NCBI RefSeq assembly: GCF_001667265.1
Contig: NZ_LZHW01000075.1
Span: 1-64,000 of the forward strand
From: Mycobacterium sp. ACS4331
Lineage (GTDB): Bacteria; Actinomycetota; Actinomycetes; Mycobacteriales; Mycobacteriaceae
Length of the DNA stretch: 64,000 nt
Direction: 5' to 3'
Below are positions 1 through 7,972 of this stretch, piece after piece. The number at the start of each line of letters is the position of its first letter. The first letter of the stretch is position 1. The notes under the pieces are model-generated. The model made no database searches. It worked only from the letters and a program-made list of their open reading frames with translations, and had not been told where the DNA came from. The position numbers were made by a program, and so were the translations under genes.

Positions 1-112
<112 letters not shown>

Positions 113-144
113 GCGAAAGCAGGGGCCCTCAGTCGTGGGGAGGC

Positions 145-921
145 TCAGCCGAACCGGCCGGAGATGTAATCCTCGGTCGCCTTCTGGGTGGGATTGGAGA
201 AGATCTTCTCGGTGTCGTCGATCTCGATGAGCCGGCCCGGCTTGCCGGTGGCCTCGAGGTTGAAGAACGCGGTCTGATCGCTGACCCGCGCGGCCTGCTG
301 CATGTTGTGCGTGACGATCACGATGGTGAAGTCCAGCTTCAGTTCGGCGATCAGGTCCTCGATCGCCAGGGTCGAGATCGGGTCGAGCGCCGAGCACGGC
401 TCGTCCATGAGCAGCACGTCGGGTTGCACCGCGATGGCACGGGCGATGCACAGTCGCTGCTGCTGACCGCCGGACAGCCCGCCGCCCGGCTTGTCGAGAC
501 GGTCCTTGACCTCGTTCCACAGGTTCGCGCCGCGCAACGACCGCTCCGCGGTCTCATCGAGCGTCTTGCGGTTGCGGACGCCCTGAAGCTTCAGGCCCGC
601 GACCACGTTGTCGCGAATCGACATGGTGGGGAACGGATTCGGCCGCTGGAAAACCATGCCGATGGTCTTGCGCACACCGACCGGGTCGACTCCGGAGGCG
701 TAGATGTCGTCACCGTCGAGCAGGACCGAGCCCTGGACGCGGGCGCCGGGGATGACCTCGTGCATGCGGTTCAGCGTGCGCAGCACGGTGGACTTGCCGC
801 ACCCCGATGGGCCGATGAACGCGGTGACGCTGCGCGGTGGCACCGACAGTGAGACGTCGGCGACGGCGTGGAACGACCCGTAGTAGATGTTGACGTCCTT
901 GAGGTCCAGACGCTTTGCCAT
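145..921 (-). CDS. pstB: Phosphate ABC transporter ATP-binding protein PstB
   Basis: This is the ATPase of the high-affinity phosphate importer, working at the inner face of the membrane with PstA and PstC. The 258 residues are of normal length. Walker A is GPSGCGKST near residue 38, the ABC signature is LSGGQQQR, Walker B is VLLMDEP, and the H-loop is in VTHNMQQ. An AGGAG ribosome site precedes the ATG. It is the last gene of pstSCAB, 9 bases after pstA. The end of the gene is intact although the contig end lies only about 30 bases beyond it. Confidence 0.97.
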   Translation of the reverse strand: MAKRLDLKDVNIYYGSFHAVADVSLSVPPRSVTAFIGPSGCGKSTVLRTLNRMHEVIPGARVQGSVLLDGDDIYASGVDPVGVRKTIGMVFQRPNPFPTMSIRDNVVAGLKLQGVRNRKTLDETAERSLRGANLWNEVKDRLDKPGGGLSGGQQQRLCIARAIAVQPDVLLMDEPCSALDPISTLAIEDLIAELKLDFTIVIVTHNMQQAARVSDQTAFFNLEATGKPGRLIEIDDTEKIFSNPTQKATEDYISGRFG

Positions 922-930
922 AACGGACTC

Positions 931-1848
931 CTAAACCTTCTTCGGTGCAAAGAATTTCGCGACGAACCGGGCCGCGATGTTGAGAATGGCGATCAGCACG
1001 ATCAGCGTCAGCGCCGCCCCCCAGAGGCGATCGGTGGGCACCGGGTTGGCGCCCGCGCCTGCCGAGGTCTGGTCGTACATCATGCCGGGCAGCGACCCCA
1101 TGAAGCCGCCGAACATGTCGAAGTTGATGGCCTGCGCGTAGCCCACCAGGATCAGCAGCGGCGCCGTCTCCCCCATCACGCGGGCCAACGCCAGCATGAT
1201 GCCGGTGACGATCCCCGACAGCGCGGTGGGGATGACGATGCGCGCGATGGTCTTCCACTTCGGCACGCCCAGCGCATAGCTGGCCTCCCGCAGGTCCATC
1301 GGGACGATGCGCAGCATCTCCTCGGTGGAGCGCACGATGACCGGGATCATCAGCAGGACCAGGGCCAGCGACACCGCGAATCCGGAGCGCTGGAATCCGA
1401 ACGTGGCCACCCACAGCGCGTAGATGAACAGCGCTGCCACGATCGAGGGGACGCCCGTGAGGATGTCGACCATGAACGTGGTGATTCTGCCCAACCGCGT
1501 GCCGCCGCCGTACTCGACCAGGTAGATGCCGACGAACACGCCGACCGGGATCGAGATGGCCGCGCAGACCAGGCCCTGCAGCAGTGTGCCGACGATCGCG
1601 TGGTAGGCGCCGCCGCCCGCGGCGAACGCGGTCATACCGGCCTGGGAGTTGAACCACCACGTGCTCGAGGTGACCGCCCCGATGCCCTTGGAGACCACCG
1701 AATAGAGCACCCACACCAGCGGCACCAGGGCCACCAGCACCGACAGCGACACCAGGACCGTGGCCAGGTTGTCGACGATCCGGCGGCGCGTGCTCACACC
1801 ACCGAAGGTGCGCGCCTTGACCGGCTGGTCCAATACGGAACTGGTCAT
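931..1848 (-). CDS. pstA: Phosphate ABC transporter permease PstA
   Basis: This is one of the two membrane subunits of the phosphate importer (305 residues). The start MTSSVLDQ was chosen because its ATG overlaps the pstC stop codon by four bases (ATGA), which implies translational coupling. Several hydrophobic helices are visible, the first around residues 27-50. The permease EAA-loop region reads REASYALGVPKWKT. A longer open frame upstream of this ATG lies inside pstC and is rejected. Confidence 0.95.
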   Translation of the reverse strand: MTSSVLDQPVKARTFGGVSTRRRIVDNLATVLVSLSVLVALVPLVWVLYSVVSKGIGAVTSSTWWFNSQAGMTAFAAGGGAYHAIVGTLLQGLVCAAISIPVGVFVGIYLVEYGGGTRLGRITTFMVDILTGVPSIVAALFIYALWVATFGFQRSGFAVSLALVLLMIPVIVRSTEEMLRIVPMDLREASYALGVPKWKTIARIVIPTALSGIVTGIMLALARVMGETAPLLILVGYAQAINFDMFGGFMGSLPGMMYDQTSAGAGANPVPTDRLWGAALTLIVLIAILNIAARFVAKFFAPKKV

Positions 1849-2912
1849 GACCTGCCCTTCCCTGCGACCGCCGCGCGGGCCAGCGAGTTCACCACAAATG
1901 TCAGGATGAACAGCACCAGTCCGGCCGCGATGTAGGCGCCCGCCTTGTACTGGTCGTTGAATTCCGAGGCGGCCGCGGCGATCTTGCTCGCGAAGGTGTA
2001 GCCGGCGTCGAACAGCGACCACCCGAACGCCTGCTGCGTGCCGCGCAGGATGATCAGCAGCGCGATGGTCTCACCGAGTGCGCGGCCCAGGCCCAGCATC
2101 GCCCCGCTGATGTACCCCGACATGCCGAACGGCAGCACCGTCGTCCGGACCACCTCCCACCGGGTGGCGCCGAGCGCGAGCGCGGCTTCGATCTGCCCGC
2201 GCGGGGTCTGCACGAACACCTCGCGGGTGACGGCGGTGATGATCGGCAGGATCATCACGGCCAGCACGATCCCGGCGGTGAAGATCGTGCCACCTCCGGC
2301 CACCGACGCGTTGCCCGTGGCGAAGAGGAACAGCCAGCCCAGGTACTCGTTGAGCCACAGCGCGAACGGTTGCAGCACCGGCGCCAGCACGTACAGGCCC
2401 CACACGCCGTAGATGATCGACGGCACGGCGGCCAGCAGGTCCACCAGATAGGCCAGCGGCCCCGCGACGCGTCGCGGCGCGTACTGGGTGAGGAAGATCG
2501 CGATCCCCAGCGCCACCGGCATGGCCAGCATCAGCGCGAAGACCGACACGAACACAGTGACCTGGAGCAGGTCGAGGATGCCGAACTTCATCGCCGACGT
2601 GTCGGTGGTGACCCAGTTCCCGCCGTAGAGGAAGAAATTGGCCTCGTTGCGGGACAGCGCCGGGATGGCCCGCCACAGCAGGAACAGGCCGATGGCGGCG
2701 ATCAGCGCGATGATGAAGATGCCCGAACCCTGCGCCAACCAGCGGAAGACCCGGTCACCCAGGCGAACTCTGGCGCCGCGGCCGGGGTCGGTCGAGATGG
2801 GTTCCGGCTCAGGGAACGGGGAGGCGAGGACCTCTCCGGAGCCCGCATCGGCTGGGTTCGGGGTCGTCACAACACCACCATCGCCGATCCTGTCACTAGT
2901 AGATCTCGTCAT
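1845..2912 (-). CDS. pstC: Phosphate ABC transporter permease PstC
   Basis: This is the second membrane subunit of the phosphate importer (355 residues). A hydrophilic N-terminal tail of about 60 residues precedes the first membrane helix (GIFIIALIAAIGLFLLW). The EAA-type loop reads IEAALALGATRWEVVRT. It follows pstS by 36 bases and overlaps pstA by four. The exact start within the N-terminal tail is less certain than the rest. Confidence 0.95.
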   Translation of the reverse strand: MTRSTSDRIGDGGVVTTPNPADAGSGEVLASPFPEPEPISTDPGRGARVRLGDRVFRWLAQGSGIFIIALIAAIGLFLLWRAIPALSRNEANFFLYGGNWVTTDTSAMKFGILDLLQVTVFVSVFALMLAMPVALGIAIFLTQYAPRRVAGPLAYLVDLLAAVPSIIYGVWGLYVLAPVLQPFALWLNEYLGWLFLFATGNASVAGGGTIFTAGIVLAVMILPIITAVTREVFVQTPRGQIEAALALGATRWEVVRTTVLPFGMSGYISGAMLGLGRALGETIALLIILRGTQQAFGWSLFDAGYTFASKIAAAASEFNDQYKAGAYIAAGLVLFILTFVVNSLARAAVAGKGRS

Positions 2913-2948
2913 ACATCCTCACCGCCTCCGTGCCGATTCGCAGGGGTA

Positions 2949-4076
2949 CTACGCAATGGCATCGATCGCCGCGGTGAGCCGCGCCTTGAACTTATCCGGC
3001 AGCGGAACGTAGCCCGCAGCGGAGAGCCCACTCTGGCCCTCATTGGCGGCGACTGTCATGAATGAACGCACTGCAGCCGCGGTGTCGGCGTCGTACCCCT
3101 TGGAGCACACGATGTTGTAGGTGGCCAGAACCAGCGGGTAGGCGCCGGGCTCCCGGGTGCCGTACAGCGACGCCAGGTCGAGCACCAGATCGTGGCCCTC
3201 GCCGGCGAACTTCGCCGTGTCGATGGCCTTCGCCGCCGACTCATCGGTGAGTTCCACCGCACCGCTGCCGGTGTCGATCTGCGCGAACGGCACACCTGCC
3301 TGCTCGGCGAAACCCTTTTCGACGTACCCGATCGACCCGGGTGTGGCCTTCACGGCCTGCACCACGCCGGCCGACTTCTGCGCACCCTCGCCCGCGCCGC
3401 CCTGGAATTCGCTGCCGGCCCCCTTGGTCCAGCTCTGCGGAGCGGCGGTCTCGAGGTACTTCTGGAAGTTGTCGGTGGTGCCCGAGGAGTCCGAGCGGAA
3501 GATCGGGGTGATGGTGGAGTCCGGCAGCGTCGCACCCTCGTTGAGTGCCGCGATCGCGGGGTCGTTCCACTTGGTGATCTGCCCGCCGAAGATCTTGGCC
3601 AGCAGGTCCGCGTTGACGACGAGCTTGTCGACGCCGTCCAGGTTGTAGGCCAGTGCGATGGGCCCGAACACCAGCGGCAGGTTCCACGCCGGGTTGTCAC
3701 CGCAGCGTTTCGCGGCCTGCTGGACCTGCTCGCCCTTGAGGGCCGAGTCCGAACCGGCGAAGTCGACGTTCTTGGCGATGAACTGCTCGCGCCCGGCGCC
3801 CGAACCCGTGGGGTTGTAGGCGAGGTTCTTGCCGGGGCAGGCCTGCCCCCAGGCCTGGTTGAACAGCGCGATGGCGTTCTGCTGCGCCGTCGAACCCTCC
3901 CCAGTCAGAGTGTTCTTGCCCTCACAGTTGGCGGTGCTCGACGTCGTGCCGGCGGCCGACGTTCCGGATCCTGCGGGCGTGTTGTTGTCACTGCCGCATG
4001 CCGTCAATGCCAGACCGGCGACCGCCGTCGCCGAGACCGCGGTCAGAACGGACCTGCCAAAGGTGTTGCGCTTCAC
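2949..4076 (-). CDS. pstS: Phosphate-binding lipoprotein PstS
   Basis: This is the substrate-binding protein of the phosphate importer, anchored outside the membrane as a lipoprotein. The GTG at 4076 (VKRNTFGRS) was chosen because AGGAAG lies 8 bases upstream. An ATG at 4124 in the same frame would put 16 odd residues before the signal peptide. The signal peptide ends in the lipobox LTAC with Cys at residue 27. Phosphate-binding segments are GSTAQQNA, GSGAGREQF and SDSSGTTDNF. It is the first gene of pstSCAB and lies downstream of a PHO-box-like repeat. Confidence 0.95.
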   Translation of the reverse strand: MKRNTFGRSVLTAVSATAVAGLALTACGSDNNTPAGSGTSAAGTTSSTANCEGKNTLTGEGSTAQQNAIALFNQAWGQACPGKNLAYNPTGSGAGREQFIAKNVDFAGSDSALKGEQVQQAAKRCGDNPAWNLPLVFGPIALAYNLDGVDKLVVNADLLAKIFGGQITKWNDPAIAALNEGATLPDSTITPIFRSDSSGTTDNFQKYLETAAPQSWTKGAGSEFQGGAGEGAQKSAGVVQAVKATPGSIGYVEKGFAEQAGVPFAQIDTGSGAVELTDESAAKAIDTAKFAGEGHDLVLDLASLYGTREPGAYPLVLATYNIVCSKGYDADTAAAVRSFMTVAANEGQSGLSAAGYVPLPDKFKARLTAAIDAIA

Positions 4077-4122
4077 CGAACCCACTTCCTGTGCGCCTGA
4101 TGGACCTGCTGTATCCCTCGGC

Positions 4123-4128
4123 AAGGTA
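4123..4128 (-). promoter_or_regulatory. Candidate -10 box of pstSCAB
   Basis: On the minus strand this reads TACCTT, a TANNNT mycobacterial -10 element. It lies about 46 bases upstream of the pstS GTG and about 33 bases downstream of the nearest PHO-box repeat, a sensible geometry for an activated promoter. The assignment is by motif only. Confidence 0.45.
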
Positions 4129-4160
4129 TGCGCTGGTGATGGACAGATCCCGCATGGCGG

Positions 4161-4189
4161 GTGAACGCGACATGAACAGCTGCGTGAAC
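4161..4189 (-). promoter_or_regulatory. PHO-box-like triple repeat (probable RegX3 site)
   Basis: Three GTTCAC-type repeats face pstS on the minus strand, at 4184-4189 (GTTCAC), 4172-4177 (GTTCAT) and 4161-4166 (GTTCAC). They are spaced 12 and 11 bases apart. Direct GTTCACC repeats at 11-base spacing are the known PHO-box layout for PhoP/RegX3-type regulators in actinobacteria. SenX3-RegX3 is the known phosphate-starvation regulator of pst in mycobacteria. That RegX3 binds here is inferred from the match. Confidence 0.7.
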
Positions 4190-4215
4190 GACGGGTAGCG
4201 GCGGGCTGTGAGTTT

Positions 4216-5094
4216 CTAACCGCGCGCGTAGGCGGTGTCGACGCTGTGCACCGTGAAGCCCAACCGTTCGTATGTCCGGACCGCCGCGGTGTTGTCCGAC
4301 TCCACGTAGAGCATCACGACGGGCTCCGGATACGACATCAGGCGCTGTGCGAGGTGACGCATGCCGACCGCGGTGAGGATGCCGCCCAGACCGCGGCCCT
4401 GCGCGTCTGGGTCCACGCCCACCACGTACACCTCGCCGAGGCCGCCGGGATCCTTGTGCACCTTGGTCCAGTGGAAGCCCAGCAGATGGTCGGTGCCGGC
4501 GTCGAACGCCAGGAACAGGCCGTCGGGGTCGAACCAGGACTCGTCGCGGCGTTCGGCGAGGTCGGCCTCGGTCCATCCACCCTGTTCGGGGTGCCAGGAG
4601 AAGGCCGCGTTGTTGACGCGCAGGAGTTCGGCGTCGTCGTCGGGCCCCGCATACGTACGAATCTCGGTGTGCGGGGCGTCGCCGACCACGGGCAGGTCGC
4701 TCAGGGGGCGTCGCATCTGCATCAGCCGGCGCACCGGCACCAGACCTGTCGCGCCGGCGGTGGCCTCGGCGGCGGGCAGCGTGCCGTGGGCCCAGAATCG
4801 GATCCGGTCCGACCGCTGCAGGGCCGCGCGGATCAGGTCGGCGCCCACACCCCGCCTGCGCGCGGACGGATGCACGACGAGTTCGGCCATCTCGGGGGTC
4901 AGGTTGAGGTATCCGATCGCAGCCCCGGTGTCGTCGCGTGCCAGCAGGTGCTCGGTGCGCCGCTGGCCGAGTTCCCGGATCACCTGTTCGCCGACGGGTG
5001 CAACACCGTCGAATTCTGTTGCGGCTCTGATTATTTCGACGACGGAAAGCTGCTCATCGGACGTCAGCGCCGCACGCCAGGACAGCTCGGTCAC
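4216..5094 (-). CDS. mshD: Mycothiol synthase MshD
   Basis: MshD acetylates Cys-GlcN-Ins with acetyl-CoA, the last step in making mycothiol, the main low-molecular-weight thiol of actinobacteria. The 292 residues carry two GNAT folds. The N-terminal one has VVHPSARRRGVGADLI and the C-terminal one VVGVDPDAQGRGLGGIL, both acetyl-CoA P-loops. The start is a GTG that overlaps the glnR stop by four bases (GTGA), so the two genes are probably cotranscribed. Confidence 0.95.
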   Translation of the reverse strand: MTELSWRAALTSDEQLSVVEIIRAATEFDGVAPVGEQVIRELGQRRTEHLLARDDTGAAIGYLNLTPEMAELVVHPSARRRGVGADLIRAALQRSDRIRFWAHGTLPAAEATAGATGLVPVRRLMQMRRPLSDLPVVGDAPHTEIRTYAGPDDDAELLRVNNAAFSWHPEQGGWTEADLAERRDESWFDPDGLFLAFDAGTDHLLGFHWTKVHKDPGGLGEVYVVGVDPDAQGRGLGGILTAVGMRHLAQRLMSYPEPVVMLYVESDNTAAVRTYERLGFTVHSVDTAYARG

Positions 5095-5897
5095 TGGCTG
5101 CGCAGCGGATCGGCGAAGGCTTCGGCCTCCGCGCCGAGGGCGTCGTCGTCGCCGACGAGGTCGTCCTGGGCGAGCTCGTCGGCGAACTCGGCCTCCGCAG
5201 CACCGGGATCGGCGACCGGCGGACGCCCACGGGTGGGCCGGACCGCCTTGTAGCCGACGTTGCGGACGGTGCCGATCAGTGACTCGTACTCGGTGCCCAG
5301 CTTGGCGCGCAGTCGCCGGACGTGGACGTCGACGGTGCGGGTGCCGCCGAAGAAGTCATAGCCCCAGACCTCCTGCAGCAGTTGCGCGCGGGTGAACACC
5401 CGGCCCGCGTGCTGCGCGAGGTACTTGAGCAGTTCGAACTCTTTGTAGGTCAGGTCGAGCGGGCGACCCCGCAGGCGCGCGGTGTAGGTGCCCTCATCGA
5501 TCACCAACTCGCCGAGGGTGACCTTGCCGGCACTCTCCTGGCTGGCCACTCCCCCACGCCGGCCCACCAACAGGCGCAGCCGGGCGTCGATCTCGGCGGG
5601 CCCGGTGCTCGGCAGCAGGATTTCGTCGAGACCCCATTCGACGTTCACCGCGACCAGGCCACCCTCATTGACCACGGCCACCACGGGAACACCGGTGTTG
5701 GTGGTCCCGAGCAGCCGACACAGGCCGCGTGCGGCCGCAAGATCCGTGCGCGCGTCGACGATCGCCACATCAGCGGTTCCGGCTTCGAGCAGGGAGGACA
5801 CTTCGGTCGGGGCAGAGCGGACGTTGTGGGCCAGCAGAGCCAGCGACGGAAGCACGGACTCCGGATGTGGGTCGACGGTGAGTAGCAGCAGCTCCAA
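5091..5897 (-). CDS. glnR: Nitrogen response regulator GlnR (OmpR family)
   Basis: GlnR is the global transcription activator of nitrogen assimilation genes in mycobacteria. The receiver domain (residues 1-115) is atypical but keeps an Asp in VAIVDAR. The winged-helix domain has the typical LTYKEFELLKYLA, GGTRTVDVHVRRLRAKLG and RNVGYKA segments. An acidic tail of about 45 residues follows. The start codon is TTG, supported by GGAGG five bases upstream. It lies next to mshD, as in other mycobacteria, and is divergent from lmeA. Confidence 0.9.
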   Translation of the reverse strand: MELLLLTVDPHPESVLPSLALLAHNVRSAPTEVSSLLEAGTADVAIVDARTDLAAARGLCRLLGTTNTGVPVVAVVNEGGLVAVNVEWGLDEILLPSTGPAEIDARLRLLVGRRGGVASQESAGKVTLGELVIDEGTYTARLRGRPLDLTYKEFELLKYLAQHAGRVFTRAQLLQEVWGYDFFGGTRTVDVHVRRLRAKLGTEYESLIGTVRNVGYKAVRPTRGRPPVADPGAAEAEFADELAQDDLVGDDDALGAEAEAFADPLRSQ

Positions 5898-5977
5898 CTG
5901 GGCCTCCAGAGACCAGGGGTTATCCCCCTAGATTCATGGCCGACACATCGTCGTTACCGACCAGGTTCACCTAACGA

Positions 5978-5983
5978 TAACCT
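5978..5983 (+). promoter_or_regulatory. Candidate -10 box of lmeA-thiX
   Basis: TAACCT (TANNNT) lies 60 bases upstream of the lmeA GTG in the glnR-lmeA divergent region. It is flanked by a short inverted repeat (AGGTT at 5963-5967 and AACCT at 5979-5983). Assigned by motif only. Confidence 0.35.
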
Positions 5984-6043
5984 GACATGTGCTGCTCAGC
6001 CCTGTTGAACGGCCATGAGAAGCAGGTAGGACACAATGGCGGC

Positions 6044-6841
6044 GTGCGGAGATTCGTGACCCGGAGCGCTGTGGCCGCGCTGACCGTCGTGCTCGTTGCC
6101 GTCGCCGTGGACTTCGGAGCCGCGATCTTCGCCGAGTACCGGCTGTCCCGCGCGGTCCGCAGCGCCGCGCAACTGCAGTGGGATCCGTCCGTGGCCATCC
6201 TCGGGTTTCCGTTCATCCCGCAGGCCACGCGTCACCACTTCGATGAGGTCGAGATCAAGGCCAACGACGTCGAACACAGACACGTCGGGCGCGCGTCGCT
6301 CGAGGCCACCATGCACTCGATCGGACTGACCGACTCGTCGTGGCTGGTCAGGCAGGATGCTCCGCTGCCGATCGGCAAGCTCGAAAGTCGGATCATCATC
6401 GACTCCGCCCACCTGGGCGCATTCATGGGCCTCAAGGACCTGATGGTGGAGGCGCCGACCCGCGAATCCAACGACGCGACCGGAGGCACCACCGAATCCG
6501 GCATCTCCGGCAGCCAGGGCCTGGTGTTCACCGCGACGCCGAAATCGGCCGGGCTCGACGAGCGGGTCAGCGTCTCGGTCGACCTCTCAATCGAGGGCCC
6601 CGAGCGCACGACGCTGGTGTTCACGCCGACGGACGTGCTCACCGGTCCCGGCACCGCCGATCAGGACGTGCCCGACGAGAACCGCGCCGCGGTGCTCGCG
6701 GCTTTCTCCGCGCGCCTGCCCGACCAGCGCCTGCCGTTCGGCGTCGCGCCGACCAGCCAGGGCGCCCGTGGGTCTGATGTGATCATTGAGGGGATCACCG
6801 AGGGAGTGGAAATCACGCTGGCGGGGTTCACACAACCATGA
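6044..6841 (+). CDS. lmeA: Cell-envelope protein LmeA (DUF2993)
   Basis: This is a homologue of Rv0817c/MSMEG_5785, a DUF2993 envelope protein reported to promote lipomannan/LAM mannan elongation. The GTG at 6044 (VRRFVTRS) puts a hydrophobic signal/anchor segment at residues 9-30 right at the N-terminus. An in-frame ATG at 5987 would add 19 residues unlike the family. AGGTAGG lies about 12 bases upstream, a weak ribosome site. The 265-residue product has no lipobox Cys. The stop overlaps the thiX start by four bases. Confidence 0.85.
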   Translation: MRRFVTRSAVAALTVVLVAVAVDFGAAIFAEYRLSRAVRSAAQLQWDPSVAILGFPFIPQATRHHFDEVEIKANDVEHRHVGRASLEATMHSIGLTDSSWLVRQDAPLPIGKLESRIIIDSAHLGAFMGLKDLMVEAPTRESNDATGGTTESGISGSQGLVFTATPKSAGLDERVSVSVDLSIEGPERTTLVFTPTDVLTGPGTADQDVPDENRAAVLAAFSARLPDQRLPFGVAPTSQGARGSDVIIEGITEGVEITLAGFTQP

Positions 6842-7260
6842 ACACATCTGTGGGCCTCACGATCGTCATCGTGATCGCCGTTCTGGGGGTCGGCTATCTG
6901 GTCGGCCGGCTGATCACGCTGCGGTCGGGGATGCTGCGCGACGCCGCCAAGGCCGCCGCCGTCGACACCACGGGGTTGGGTCTGTCCGAAACCGGGCCCA
7001 CGGTGCTGCACTTCACCGCGACATGGTGCGGCCCCTGCGCCGCTGTGCGCCGGGTCGTGGACACGGTGTGCGCCGACCTGCCCTCCGTCGCGCATGTGGA
7101 GATCGACATGGACGACAATCCCGAGGCCGCGCGCCGACTTTCGGTGCTGTCGCTGCCGACGACGATCATCTTCGATCGCGACGGCCACCCGCGATACCGG
7201 ACCACCGGTGTTCCCAATGCCGGTGACCTGCGGTCAGCGCTCGAGCCACTATTGGCCTGA
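6838..7260 (+). CDS. thiX: Membrane-anchored thioredoxin-like protein ThiX
   Basis: This is a thioredoxin-fold protein of 140 residues with an N-terminal membrane helix (residues 6-28) and the redox motif WCGPC in FTATWCGPCAAV. The cis-Pro loop is LSLPTTIIF. The Trx domain probably faces the outside and handles envelope disulfides; this is inference from topology. Its ATG overlaps the lmeA stop (ATGA), so the two are coupled. It matches Rv0816c in position and type. Confidence 0.88.
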   Translation: MNTSVGLTIVIVIAVLGVGYLVGRLITLRSGMLRDAAKAAAVDTTGLGLSETGPTVLHFTATWCGPCAAVRRVVDTVCADLPSVAHVEIDMDDNPEAARRLSVLSLPTTIIFDRDGHPRYRTTGVPNAGDLRSALEPLLA

Positions 7261-7276
7261 TCACGGTCTCATTGGG

Positions 7277-7282
7277 TAAGCT
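7277..7282 (+). promoter_or_regulatory. -10 box of the Cys-leader operon
   Basis: TAAGCT (TANNNT) ends 7 bases before the GTG at 7290, the spacing expected when transcription starts on the start codon itself. The leader is therefore predicted to be leaderless. Confidence 0.75.
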
Positions 7283-7289
7283 GTCCGGC

Positions 7290-7382
7290 GTGTCAGCCCG
7301 CCTTGAGCTTTCGCTCACCAAGCGCCGCGCAGTCGATCTGTGCCGCGTTGCGGGTTGTTGCTGTTGTTGTTGTTGCCGCTGA
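7290..7382 (+). CDS. Leaderless polycysteine leader peptide
   Basis: This is a short frame of 30 residues with a GTG start and TGA stop. It has one Cys at residue 18 and then seven consecutive Cys codons (residues 23-29), followed by Arg and stop. It matches the polycysteine leaderless short ORFs described upstream of sulfur genes in mycobacteria (Ms5788A class), which act as cysteine-responsive attenuators. When Cys-tRNA is scarce the ribosome stalls in the Cys run and downstream genes are induced. The peptide itself probably has no other job. It precedes the DUF4395-rhodanese-sseC operon. Confidence 0.92.
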   Translation: MSARLELSLTKRRAVDLCRVAGCCCCCCCR

Positions 7383-7475
7383 GTCGCTGCGCGTTCTTCG
7401 CGTCGCACCCCGCGAGCAGCCTCTGTGGCCTGTTCACGCCCAGCCCAAAGACAACACAGCAGGAGCACCACCACC
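7383..7475 (+). promoter_or_regulatory. Attenuator segment between Cys leader and DUF4395 gene
   Basis: These 93 bases carry the decision structure for the leader. GCTGCGCG (from 7387) can pair with CGCGAGCAGC (around 7413-7422). CCTCTGTG (near 7423) is partly complementary to the CACAGCAGGAG that holds the ribosome site at 7461-7465. Sequestration of that AGGAG is a plausible mechanism, but I could not fold the RNA and the alternative structures are inferred. Confidence 0.5.
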
Positions 7476-7937
7476 ATGTCGAACGTCAACACACCTGATC
7501 AGGTCGATGTCAGAGGTCCCAGGTTCGTCGCCTGGGTGACGACGGCCGTCCTGATCGCGACGCTGCTCATCTCCTCGTTCAGCACGGTGGCCGCGGCGAC
7601 ACTGCTGGGCCTGCAGGCTGTGGTCTTCGCCATCGGAGCTTCGCTGGGACCCCGTCAGCATCCCTACGGCCGCATCTTCGCCGGCCTCATCGCACCCCGA
7701 CTGGGGCCGGTCACCGACCGCGAACCGACGCCCCCGCTGAAGTTCGCGCAGCTGGTCGGATTCGTCTTCGCGGTCGTCGGCACCGCCGGATTCGCCCTGG
7801 GCAGTGCACCGGTCGGTCTGACGGCGACCGCATTCGCACTGTTCGCGGCGTTCCTCAACGCAGCCTTCGGCATCTGCCTGGGCTGCCAGATCCACCCACT
7901 CGTCGCTCGTCTGCGGCGCACCCGAGTCACCACTTAG
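7476..7937 (+). CDS. DUF4395 membrane protein
   Basis: This 153-residue membrane protein has about four helices (residues 16-35, 38-55, 84-104, 107-128). It is the first gene after the Cys attenuator. The ATG at 7476 has AGGAG ten bases upstream. A CxxC pair sits in GICLGCQIH near the end of the last helix, on the side expected to reach the cytoplasm or membrane surface. Its place before a rhodanese and SseC points to sulfur handling, perhaps transport or persulfide transfer, but the reaction is unknown. Confidence 0.85.
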   Translation: MSNVNTPDQVDVRGPRFVAWVTTAVLIATLLISSFSTVAAATLLGLQAVVFAIGASLGPRQHPYGRIFAGLIAPRLGPVTDREPTPPLKFAQLVGFVFAVVGTAGFALGSAPVGLTATAFALFAAFLNAAFGICLGCQIHPLVARLRRTRVTT

Positions 7938-7972
7938 AAACCCCACGCACCGCAATCGAAAGGACCCACTTC

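Noticed and set aside
7303..7539. A 78-codon frame over the Cys-leader region
   Set aside because: It is in a different frame from the polycysteine leader and runs across the DUF4395 start. It has no promoter or ribosome site of its own.
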